Origin: CAYSLA01 sp964431685
Lineage (GTDB): Bacteria > Armatimonadota > UBA5829
DNA: 13,315 nucleotides
Direction: 5' to 3'
NCBI GenBank assembly: GCA_964431685.1
Contig: CAYSLA010000092.1
Span: 1 to 13,315 of the forward strand
The notes under the pieces are model-generated. The model did not search any database and was not told the DNA's origin. It saw only the letters and a list, made by a program, of their open reading frames with translations. Below are positions 1 to 7,037 of the stretch, piece after piece (the first letter of the stretch is position 1; each line of letters begins with the position of its first letter). Position numbers and translations under genes: made by a program.

Positions 1-1
1 G

Positions 2-1291
2 GGCGCGGGCTGCGATGTTCACAGCCTTGGTTCCGTCGACACCGCTGATCGCGCGGCGGCCGCAGGGAAGAAGCTGGCAGAGCTTCAGGTCGACGCAGTG
101 GCGATGGCGGCGGCCTGTTGGTTTGAGGACTACCTGGTGCTGGATTTGTTGGAGGAGTGCGATGTTCCGATTCTGCTGTGGTCGCAGCCGGGAATGGAAA
201 CGGGCTCGCTGTGTGGAACTCAGCAGTTGACTTCATTCCTCAAGTATCTGGCCAAACCCTACCGGTGTGTCCACGGGCCGATTGAGGACGGCGATGGCCT
301 GGTTCGTGCGACGGAGTTCTTGAGGGCGTGCGCGCTGAAGTCGGCCCTGAGGCGGGCACGTGTGGGACTGGCCGGCCACCGAGTAGATGGTATGGCGCAT
401 GCATCCGCGAACGAGTTCGCGCTCAAGAAGGCAATAGGACCACGCGTAGTGCCTCTGGATGTGCAGAACATACTTGAGCGCGCGGATCGGGTTTCCGAGG
501 AGGAAGCACGTTTGAGTTGGCTCGCGATGATGAAACGTGCTTCGGCCTGCAAAGTCTGTGAGCCGGAAGGGCTTCTCGCAATGCGTACGTACGCAGCCTT
601 TAGATCCGTTGTGGAAGAGAAGCACCTGCAGGCGCTGGCTGTCGGTTGCTATCCGCACCTCATGGGCAAGGCCTGCCTCGCGGCATCGCTGCTCGCAGAT
701 GAGGGCATTCCTCTTGGGTGTGAAGGCGATGTCAATGGCGCAGTGGGGCAGCTTATCCTCACTCTGCTCACTGGACAGCCTACACATAACACCGACTGGC
801 TCGAACCTTTGGAGGACGGCACGGTTGTGTTCACTCACTGCGGTTCCGGCTCTTTGAGTCTCGCGGAGAGGGCTGAGGACATTGAACTCGCGTCAGTGCG
901 GCTGATGGATCAGGGTGTCTGTGCCCTGTTCCCCGCAAAGACGGGCCCGGTGACGCTCATCAGCCTTACCCCGTGCGATAGCGGCTACCAATGCGCGGTG
1001 CTCGAGGGCGAGGCTGTAACGGCCACGATGGTCTTCCCAGGCAACCCCGTGCGGGTCGCTTTCCAGCGACGGAACCTCCCCCTAACCCCCTCCGACACGG
1101 AGGGGAGGACAATCGCTCCCTCCCCTGGTAGGGGAGGGTTGGGGAGAGGTGTTCCGACAAACGAGCTTATCGATTGGATTCACGACAAGGGAATATCACA
1201 TCACTGGATGATAGGATACGGCCACGTGGCCGGCGCAATCCGCCAATGGGCGGCCATCGCCGGTCCTTCGCTGCGCTTGGTCGAACCATAG
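2..1291 (+). CDS. L-fucose/L-arabinose isomerase-like protein, 5' partial
   Basis: The frame is open from base 2 to the TAG at 1289-1291, so the true start lies left of the window; the Met at 98 is internal. About 429 residues remain. The segment CEGDVNGAVGQLI, then LLTGQP, then FTHCG near codons 237-280 is the conserved core of the L-fucose isomerase-type sugar isomerases, which interconvert aldoses and ketoses with a divalent metal. The C-terminal PGNPVR and HHWMIGYGH segments also fit that family. The exact sugar cannot be told from sequence. A palindromic repeat sits in frame near the C-terminus (1071-1155) and adds about 27 residues rich in Pro, Gly and Arg, which look foreign to the fold. 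A GH38-like gene lies downstream in the same orientation, suggesting a sugar-use locus. Family assignment is firm; substrate is unknown. Confidence 0.8.
   Translation, partial: GAGCDVHSLGSVDTADRAAAAGKKLAELQVDAVAMAAACWFEDYLVLDLLEECDVPILLWSQPGMETGSLCGTQQLTSFLKYLAKPYRCVHGPIEDGDGLVRATEFLRACALKSALRRARVGLAGHRVDGMAHASANEFALKKAIGPRVVPLDVQNILERADRVSEEEARLSWLAMMKRASACKVCEPEGLLAMRTYAAFRSVVEEKHLQALAVGCYPHLMGKACLAASLLADEGIPLGCEGDVNGAVGQLILTLLTGQPTHNTDWLEPLEDGTVVFTHCGSGSLSLAERAEDIELASVRLMDQGVCALFPAKTGPVTLISLTPCDSGYQCAVLEGEAVTATMVFPGNPVRVAFQRRNLPLTPSDTEGRTIAPSPGRGGLGRGVPTNELIDWIHDKGISHHWMIGYGHVAGAIRQWAAIAGPSLRLVEP
1071..1155. repeat. Family A palindromic repeat, copy 1, inside a coding region
   Basis: The element starts GGAACCTCCCC and ends GGGGAGAGGTGTTCC, so its ends are imperfect inverted repeats. 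Bases 1107-1154 are identical over 48 bp to 1369-1416, and 1074-1105 closely match 1308-1339. The core 1074-1154 is 81 bp, exactly 27 codons, and keeps the isomerase reading frame open. It is read as a stretch beginning NLPLTPSDTEG and ending GGLGRGVP. The whole could fold into a long hairpin. Confidence 0.85.
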
Positions 1292-1307
1292 CGAGATTGA
1301 ACTGCTA

Positions 1308-1416
1308 ACCTCCCCCTAACCCCCTCCGAAACGGAGGGGGGATAGTTGCTCCCTCCCCTAGCAGAGGGGGACAATCGCTCCCTCCCCTGGTAGGGGAGGG
1401 TTGGGGAGAGGTGTTC
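1308..1416. repeat. Family A palindromic repeat, copy 2, with an internal duplication
   Basis: This copy fills nearly the whole gap between the isomerase-like gene and the GH38-like gene. Bases 1308-1340 match copy 1 (1074-1105) and are the exact reverse complement of 10071-10103. Bases 1369-1416 match copy 1 exactly. An extra diverged unit at about 1341-1368 (GCTCCCTCCCCTAGCAGAGG) makes it longer than copy 1. It contains two inverted pairs, CCCCCTCCG/CGGAGGGGG and CCCTCCCC/GGGGAGGG. It ends 19 nt before the start codon of the next gene, so it would form hairpins in that gene's leader RNA. Confidence 0.85.
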
Positions 1417-1434
1417 AGATTAGGAGACACTCTT

Positions 1435-2601
1435 ATGCCAAAACTGCCCGGACTCACTCGCCCCTGGGAGATATATCTCGTCCAACACACCCACGTGGAC
1501 ATCGGCTACACCGAATCTCAGCAGGTGCTTTTTCGGAAACATGCTGAGTTCATTGCGCAAGCTCTGAACTACTGCACCGCCACAGACCATCTGCCGCCCG
1601 GCGAGCAGTTTACGTGGACGTGTGAGGTCTCCTGGACGGTCAAGGAGTTCCTGCGTCGGTATCCGCAGCGAGCGGACGAGTTCTTTCGCCGCGTCCGAGA
1701 GGGACGCATAGAAGTCACTGGCATCTATCTGCAGCTAACCGATCTCTTCGGGACAGAGCTGCTCACGAAGTCGCTCGAATATGCGTCGGCACTCGGAACC
1801 GAGCACGGCTTTGAAGTTGTTTCCGCCGTGAACGACGATGTGAACGGTTGGCCGTGGGGATTCCCCAGGCTGATGGCTGCCCAGGGCATACGGTATTTCG
1901 ACGTCTCGATCAACGAGACACGCGCATTGCCCGTGCGTCCCAGGCCCAGTCCGTTTTACTGGACCGGCCCGGATGGCAGCAAGGTGTTGATGTGGCATGG
2001 GGAACACTACATGCACGGTAACGGTGTCCTCGGACCAGGCGAAACCCCGGATGAAGAGCGCGTCGCCGGTTATCTGGGCAAATTGGAAGCAGATGGCTAC
2101 CCGCACAACGTCGTTGAGTTGCGCGTGCACGGCGAGCCCCACGACAACGCCCCTCCGGGATTGTGGTGGTCAGATGTAGTCAGGGACTGGAACGCCCGTG
2201 ATAACGGTGTCGAAGTCCGGCTGTGCACGCCGCACACGTGGTTTGAGCACGTCGAGAAACACTGGCCGGAGCCCATCCGAGAGCTGCGGGCCGGTTGGCC
2301 TGACTGGTGGGCCGACGGCAACGGCACTGCGCTCTACGAGTCAGCGCTGGCTCGAAAGGCCGCCGCCGACGTAGCCATCGCCGAGGCAGCGGCTCGCGCA
2401 GGGGGAGTTCTCGACCTCGAGCGGCTGGAAGCAGCCACTGAGGCGACTATGTTCTTCTGTGAGCACACTTGGGGAGCCTGGTGCAGCACCGACTACCCAG
2501 ACGCTCTCGAGAGCCGTGCCCAGTGGAACACGAAAGCAGGTTTCGCATTTACCGCCGCAGTAGAATCCAGAAATCTCAAAGAAGACACCCTGCGATCGTG
2601 T
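1435..2601 (+). CDS. Glycoside hydrolase family 38-like (alpha-mannosidase-like), N-terminal part up to the assembly gap
   Basis: The ATG at 1435 is chosen over the in-frame GTG at 1411 because AGGAGA (1422-1427) lies 7 nt upstream and because 1411 falls inside a repeat. The product opens with QHTHVDIGYTE: His18, His20 and Asp22 form the HxHxD metal-site motif of GH38 catalytic domains. VNDDVNGWPWG contains Asp135, the likely nucleophile by analogy with the D-x-F-G segment of Golgi mannosidase II. Later segments such as FYWTGPDGSKVLMWHGEHY and LRAGWPDWWADG fit this family of large carbohydrate hydrolases. No signal peptide is seen, so it is probably cytoplasmic. The frame is open for 389 codons to the Ns. 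Substrate (alpha-mannoside or other) is inferred from family only. Confidence 0.8.
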
Positions 2602-2701
2602 NNNNNNNNNNNNNNNNNNNNNNNNNNNNNNNNNNNNNNNNNNNNNNNNNNNNNNNNNNNNNNNNNNNNNNNNNNNNNNNNNNNNNNNNNNNNNNNNNNN
2701 N
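2602..2701. other. Assembly gap of 100 N
   Basis: Exactly 100 unresolved bases. A round 100 is commonly used for scaffold gaps of unknown size, so the real distance is probably not 100. The gap interrupts the GH38-like gene. Taken literally it would put the two halves in different frames. Confidence 0.99.
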
Positions 2702-3463
2702 AGCAGCCTGATAGATAAGTCCAGCGGGCGGCAACTTGTCGGAAGTGGGGCCTACACTCTAAACCAGTACGTATACGAGACCGTGGACTCTCCACTGGGC
2801 CGAGAAGCCCTTTGCGAGTGGACCGGGATCCACCGCGACGCACCTCTTGTCCGGGTTACCCCTCGGTTCCAGGTGAGTCCCGGAAGACCGATGCCATTTG
2901 GTGCGAGCCTTGTGCTGACCAGCGCTGGAGGCGACGCGCCCGCCATGCGTACAGAGATCACGCTCTACGACGAAATAGCCAGAGTAGACATCGCGAACGC
3001 CGTGACGAAGGCGCCGGTCGACTGTTCAGATTCCATTTACCAGGCATTTCCTCTCGGAACATCCGAAGAACCAGTGGTTTACTTGGAGGTCGCGGGGGCT
3101 GTTATGCGTCCGGGAACTGATCAGGTGCCGGGGACAGCCACGGACTGGCACGGTGTGCAGGACTACTTCGCTGTGGCGAGCGGCGATCATACCACCATCG
3201 TGGCCACGCCTGATGTGCCGTTGGTGCAGGTCAACGGCATAAACACCGGACTCTGGCAAGAGACTCTGCCGCCCCACAACGGCCTGGTGATGTCGTGGGT
3301 GATGAACAACTATTGGTTCACCAACTTCCCGGCCGCACAGGGCGGAACAGTACACTATGACTACAGCGTTGCCAGCCACGAAGGTGCATTTGAGGCTGAA
3401 CGTGCCAGTCGCTTCGCCGCGTCAATCCGTAAGCCGCTGCAGGCTCTGGTCTCGACGCCATAG
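2702..3463 (+). CDS. Glycoside hydrolase family 38-like, C-terminal part after the assembly gap
   Basis: The frame is open from the first base after the Ns to TAG at 3461-3463 (253 residues). It begins SSLIDKSSGRQLVGSGAYTL, which resembles the linker in GH38 enzymes where the beta-sandwich C-terminal domain starts with a 'slid-K-tGrelv' segment. The rest is beta-rich with no membrane segment (for example VTPRFQVSPGRP and YDEIARVDIANAV). The ATG-initiated frame at 2783 is an artefact of the gap and not a real start. Same strand, close spacing and content make this the same gene as the part at 1435-2601. The frame differs by one from the 5' half if the gap is counted as 100, which I attribute to the arbitrary gap length rather than a mutation. 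Confidence 0.75.
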   Translation, partial: SSLIDKSSGRQLVGSGAYTLNQYVYETVDSPLGREALCEWTGIHRDAPLVRVTPRFQVSPGRPMPFGASLVLTSAGGDAPAMRTEITLYDEIARVDIANAVTKAPVDCSDSIYQAFPLGTSEEPVVYLEVAGAVMRPGTDQVPGTATDWHGVQDYFAVASGDHTTIVATPDVPLVQVNGINTGLWQETLPPHNGLVMSWVMNNYWFTNFPAAQGGTVHYDYSVASHEGAFEAERASRFAASIRKPLQALVSTP

Positions 3464-3476
3464 TTCCGATGGGTAG

Positions 3477-3496
3477 GCCCGACACTCCTGTCGGGC
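3477..3496 (+). terminator. Perfect 8-bp hairpin after the GH38-like gene
   Basis: GCCCGACA, loop CTCC, TGTCGGGC: a perfect 8-bp G/C-rich stem with a tetraloop, 13 nt after the TAG. Only two T residues follow it, so it is not a classic intrinsic terminator. It may act as an mRNA end-stabilising hairpin, a weak terminator, or be a dispersed repeat. Confidence 0.4.
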
Positions 3497-3538
3497 TTGG
3501 CGTGGCCATAATGTGGCACGACGAAGGAGTAATCAAGT

Positions 3539-4666
3539 ATGACGAGCCGTGAGAGAATGGTTGAGGTTTTGTCGGGTAGATTGCCTGACCGTGTTCCTTT
3601 TGCCCCCACAATCTACGTCGATCACGCGTGTTACGCCTGTGGCAGGGAGTTTGAGGAAGCGCTGATCAATCCGGCTCTGGGCCAGGAGTGCATGCTCGGT
3701 GCGGCTCTTCGTTACGGCACAGACAACGTGCGTTTCTGTATGGGCCCCGACGCATCCTGGTATGATGAGAAGACAGTCGCCTGGCGTGATGGCAAACTCG
3801 TGCAACAGGCGAGAAAGACCGGTAGCGTGGAAGGCTACTTTGATGTAAAGGGTGGCGGAGTCTTGATCCCCGTCGAGGAGAGAGAACCCGTGCGCACGAT
3901 TCACGATGTGAACGACATCCGCGTCATGGAAGCAGAAGAGTACATCCAGCGCGGACATCTGAAGGACGTTGCCAGACTCGTGCAGGCCGCTCACGACAAG
4001 GGACTGTTTGCCGTTGGTATGTGCAGCTCGCAAACGATCAACTTCATGGTGGAACACATTGGCAGCACCTCAGACGCTCTGCTGCTCTTCTACGATGCCC
4101 CCGAGCTTGCTGTCGCTCTCATCAACAAGGCTGTGTCCATATCTGTCGAACGCTGCAGGGCGTTCGTAAACGTTGGTGTCGACTGTCTCTTCATCGGTGA
4201 TTCCTACGCCTCCGGCAGTGTGATTTCTCCCGATATTTACCGCAGGTTCTGCGCCCCGGCGTACGTTGATGTCGCTAGTGAAGTGCATAGACTCGGGGCG
4301 TTCTGCTACAAGCACTGCTGCGGGAACTACAATCCATTTCTCGACGATGTTCCTTCCACGGGTGTCGATGCGATGGATGGAATAGACCCCACATCCGGCA
4401 TGAGCGTCAAACATACGAAAGAGATGATTGGAACGAAGCTTACGCTCAACGGCGGGCTCAGTTGCTTGACGCTTCTGAATGGCACCGTAGAGGATGTTTA
4501 TGAAGAAGCGAAGCAATGCGTTCTGGACGGCAAACCGGGCGGCCGGTATGTTCTGGGCAGCGCGTGCGCAATGCCGCGATTTGTTCCTCCGGAGAATGTG
4601 CTGGCTGCGGGAGCGGCTGCGATAGACCACGGAACCTACCCGGAGGCAAAGAGAGGGACAAGTTGA
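3539..4666 (+). CDS. Uroporphyrinogen decarboxylase-fold (MtaA/HemE family) protein, probable zinc/corrinoid-type methyltransferase
   Basis: 375 residues, the usual length for the family. AAGGAG at 3524-3529 lies 9 nt before the ATG. The start MTSRERMVEVLSGRLPDRVPF is the standard opening of uroporphyrinogen decarboxylase superfamily proteins. It carries His259, Cys261 (in YKHCCGN) and Cys343 (in GSACAMP); a H-x-C pair and a Cys about 80 residues later is the zinc site of MtaA/MtbA-type methyltransferases that act on methylcorrinoids. This argues against a haem-pathway HemE, although automatic pipelines would give that name. No haem genes are nearby; sugar genes are. A role in methyl-group transfer, perhaps from a methylated sugar or a C1 compound, is inference. 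No corrinoid protein is encoded in the window. The stop overlaps the next gene's TTG. Confidence 0.8.
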   Translation: MTSRERMVEVLSGRLPDRVPFAPTIYVDHACYACGREFEEALINPALGQECMLGAALRYGTDNVRFCMGPDASWYDEKTVAWRDGKLVQQARKTGSVEGYFDVKGGGVLIPVEEREPVRTIHDVNDIRVMEAEEYIQRGHLKDVARLVQAAHDKGLFAVGMCSSQTINFMVEHIGSTSDALLLFYDAPELAVALINKAVSISVERCRAFVNVGVDCLFIGDSYASGSVISPDIYRRFCAPAYVDVASEVHRLGAFCYKHCCGNYNPFLDDVPSTGVDAMDGIDPTSGMSVKHTKEMIGTKLTLNGGLSCLTLLNGTVEDVYEEAKQCVLDGKPGGRYVLGSACAMPRFVPPENVLAAGAAAIDHGTYPEAKRGTS

Positions 4667-6015
4667 GCCAAACACAAACGTATAGTAGGAATAACGCTGT
4701 GGGGATCGCACTGGCTTTGCTGGCCATTCCCTGTCTCGCATTCTCTTTTCCTCCGCACGATGTGAGCTTCCTGGCAATTGTCGGTCTTTCTCTGCTTTGC
4801 GGGTGCTCGATGCTTATTAACCGGCCGCTTTACGCCGCCGGGCTTGGCCTGGTCGTTGGACTGGCCGTTGGATTCGTGCTAATCGGGTTCGGTGCGGACT
4901 CATCCGCCTATGCCAATATGACAGCGATCTTTGGCGGAGTCGGGCTGGCGCTGGGAGTTACCTGCTGGTTGGTTTCGTGGAGTCACCGCAGACTGAGTTC
5001 CCTGCAGTGCTGGCTGTTCATCCCCTGTGCGGCAGTCGCAGTTGAATTCGGCAGTCTCCATCTGATTCCGGTATCGCTGGCCCTTACGCAGCACAATGGT
5101 CATCTGGCAATGTCATTGGTGCCGGTAACTGGCGCCTGGGGCATTACCTGGTTCATGTGGCTTGGAGCGTCCTCGCTGGCCCTGGGCGTTCTGGCGAAAC
5201 CGAAGTGGTTGCTTATCGTAGGAGCATTGATTGTTCTTGGCAGTTTGTTGGGCAGCAAAACTGCCAGCCGCGACGTGGATGGGTCCGTGGTTGTCGCCGC
5301 TGTTCAGGCCCCAGACCCTTATTCTGCCCGCGACGAAACCGCCAAACTCAGTGATGGAGTTGAGTTTGTGGTGTGGCCGGAACAGATGATCGCTGAAGAC
5401 GACAACATAGTCTCCGAAACGGCCCGGAAGTACCACAAGTATATAGCGGCCAGCTTTGAGGTAAAGGCGGATAAGGGAAAGCCATATAACTCAGCCAGGC
5501 TATACGGCCCGGACGGCAGCAAACTCCTTGAAACCTGCAAAGTGCACCGCTTCGGCCAAGAAGTGCTGCTATATCAGGAAGGAATCTGCGCACCGCCGGT
5601 AGATGTGGGCAAAGGAATATGTGTCGGTGTGCCGATATGCTACGATCTCGTCTACCCGGACGTTGCACGCAAGCTTGTCCGGGCTGGAGCGAACATCCTG
5701 CTGACCCCAAACTCGGACCCGGATGCTCCTGGCTTTGCTTTCCATCGCATCCATCTCGCGCTGGTGGCTTTGAGGGCCGCTGAGAACTCAGTGCCGATAG
5801 TATGGTCCGAGATAAACGGCTTGGCGACCATTTTCGATTCCCGTGGCTTGGCGGTGGCGCAGGGGCCAGAGAATGAAGTCACATCGATTACTGCCTCCGT
5901 CGCCCCCGGCAGAACAAGAACCCTTTACACCAGATTCGGGGACTGGTTCGCCTCGATGTGTCTCGTGCCGACTGTGGTTATGATTGCGTTAGGTCTGCGG
6001 CGTAGCAGAGGCTAA
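4663..6015 (+). CDS. lnt: Apolipoprotein N-acyltransferase-like membrane C-N hydrolase
   Basis: 450 residues if started at TTG 4663, which overlaps the previous stop as TTGA and has GAGAGGG (4651-4657) just upstream. No ATG lies before codon 50, and the frame further upstream lies inside the previous gene. Residues 11-215 are hydrophobic, with about six or seven membrane helices. Residues 215-430 are a nitrilase-type domain. The triad is visible: Glu240 in VVWPEQM, Lys293 in TCKVHRFG and Cys326 in GVPICYD. Lnt uses such Glu-Lys-Cys residues to acylate the N-terminal Cys of lipoproteins at the inner membrane. FG after the Lys and the GANILLTPNSD segment also fit. It is shorter than E. coli Lnt (512), and the residue two after Cys is Asp where E. 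coli has Glu. A final hydrophobic stretch (residues 425-445) fits the C-terminal Lnt helix. Another membrane nitrilase cannot be excluded. Confidence 0.75.
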   Translation: MSQTQTYSRNNAVGIALALLAIPCLAFSFPPHDVSFLAIVGLSLLCGCSMLINRPLYAAGLGLVVGLAVGFVLIGFGADSSAYANMTAIFGGVGLALGVTCWLVSWSHRRLSSLQCWLFIPCAAVAVEFGSLHLIPVSLALTQHNGHLAMSLVPVTGAWGITWFMWLGASSLALGVLAKPKWLLIVGALIVLGSLLGSKTASRDVDGSVVVAAVQAPDPYSARDETAKLSDGVEFVVWPEQMIAEDDNIVSETARKYHKYIAASFEVKADKGKPYNSARLYGPDGSKLLETCKVHRFGQEVLLYQEGICAPPVDVGKGICVGVPICYDLVYPDVARKLVRAGANILLTPNSDPDAPGFAFHRIHLALVALRAAENSVPIVWSEINGLATIFDSRGLAVAQGPENEVTSITASVAPGRTRTLYTRFGDWFASMCLVPTVVMIALGLRRSRG

Positions 6016-6089
6016 CGTCCTTCGGGATATCCACTCCGCATAGCTCCGTTCATATCTCGAAAGACGTTTTGCGGTTTTCGTTCGTCGCC

Positions 6090-6118
6090 TTGTTTCAACT
6101 TGCGTGCGCTGGTATAAT
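6090..6118 (+). promoter_or_regulatory. Sigma-70-type promoter before nadK
   Basis: TATAAT at 6113-6118 is a perfect -10 box. TTGTTT at 6090-6095 gives a 17-bp spacer as a half-matching -35. The transcript would start near 6125, about 30 nt before the nadK ATG. This is the clearest promoter in the window and probably drives the nadK-recN-steA run. Confidence 0.65.
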
Positions 6119-6154
6119 CAGTGTGGACCTGCAAAGGTCTCTTGGGGGCTCGAA

Positions 6155-7030
6155 ATGTCAGCGGGAATTGCACGGGCTGTACTTGCGCCAAATCCTATGA
6201 AACCGGGCGCGATTGATCTGGCGGGACGGATGCGAGAACATCTGGAGCGCGACGGAGTTGATGTCTGCGTTCTGGATATTGACGGGTGCGCCGGTCGCGA
6301 CGCGTGCGACAGCAAGGAAGTTGTGGCGGGTGCAGACGTGCTGGTGGTCCTGGGCGGCGACGGGACCATTCTGCGGTGGAGCAAGGTTGCAGGGCCGTTG
6401 GGTGTGCCCATGATGGGTGTGAACTTCGGGCAGTATGGCTTCATCACTGAGGTGCAGCCCGATCAAGCGATGGGTGCCATCGAGCGGGTCTTGAGCGGCG
6501 ACTACTTCGTCAGCGAGCGAGTAATGCTCAAGGCCGAAGTGGAACGGAACAACAAGCCCGTCGCCATCCACTACGCTCTTAACGAGGTTGTAGTATCGAT
6601 TGGGCCGCTGGCTCGCATGCTTGAGCTGCAAACATACATAGGAGACAAGTTTATCGTGTCCTATGCTGCAGATGGTATAATTGTTTCCAGCCCCACGGGC
6701 AGTACCGCATATTCGATGTCCGCTGGCGGGCCGGTGACCCACCCGAGTGTCGAGGTTCTGATCATCACGCCCGTCTGCCCGCACACCCTCAACGAGAGGT
6801 CACTGGTCATTCCGGACAGCGAGACTGTGCGTATTGTGGGTGAGTGCACAGAGACCGAGACCTCATTCATGATGACTGTGGATGGGCAGATAGGCGAGCA
6901 TCTGTCCTGTTCCGACGTTGTGAGAGTTGGCAAGGCCGACTTCAAGGCCAGAATGATCCAGATGGAGCCGCAGAGCTTCTACAACAAGCTGCAGAGCAGG
7001 CTGCACTGGGGCGAGAGGTTTTTCGGGTAA
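6155..7030 (+). CDS. nadK: NAD kinase
   Basis: NAD(+) kinase phosphorylates NAD to NADP in the cytoplasm. The 291-residue product, a normal length, has GGDGT at residues 67-71 (Asp69 catalytic), VNFGQYGFITE for nucleotide binding, the ALNE segment (Asn143, Glu144) and PTGSTAYSMSAGGP from residue 160. The ATG at 6155 is preferred over upstream in-frame codons because it follows the promoter by about 37 nt and gives an N-terminus (VLAPNPMKPGAIDLA) like other NAD kinases. The ribosome site is weak (GGGGG at 6144-6148). recN starts 7 nt after the stop; the nadK-recN pair is conserved in Actinobacteria and many Firmicutes. Confidence 0.95.
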   Translation: MSAGIARAVLAPNPMKPGAIDLAGRMREHLERDGVDVCVLDIDGCAGRDACDSKEVVAGADVLVVLGGDGTILRWSKVAGPLGVPMMGVNFGQYGFITEVQPDQAMGAIERVLSGDYFVSERVMLKAEVERNNKPVAIHYALNEVVVSIGPLARMLELQTYIGDKFIVSYAADGIIVSSPTGSTAYSMSAGGPVTHPSVEVLIITPVCPHTLNERSLVIPDSETVRIVGECTETETSFMMTVDGQIGEHLSCSDVVRVGKADFKARMIQMEPQSFYNKLQSRLHWGERFFG

Positions 7031-7037
7031 CGGGCGA

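Noticed and set aside
233..838. Long minus-strand frame opposite the isomerase-like gene
   Set aside because: It lies wholly opposite a gene with clear family motifs and shows no recognisable domain; a shadow frame in GC-rich DNA.
1071..1416. CRISPR array from the closely spaced repeats
   Set aside because: There are only two main copies, with coding sequence between them and no regular spacer length.
3539..4666. Classical hemE (haem pathway uroporphyrinogen decarboxylase)
   Set aside because: The H-x-C and distal Cys zinc site and the absence of haem genes fit the methyltransferase branch better.
4070..4777. 235-codon minus-strand frame
   Set aside because: Opposite the methyltransferase-like and lnt-like genes, with no family features; shadow frame.
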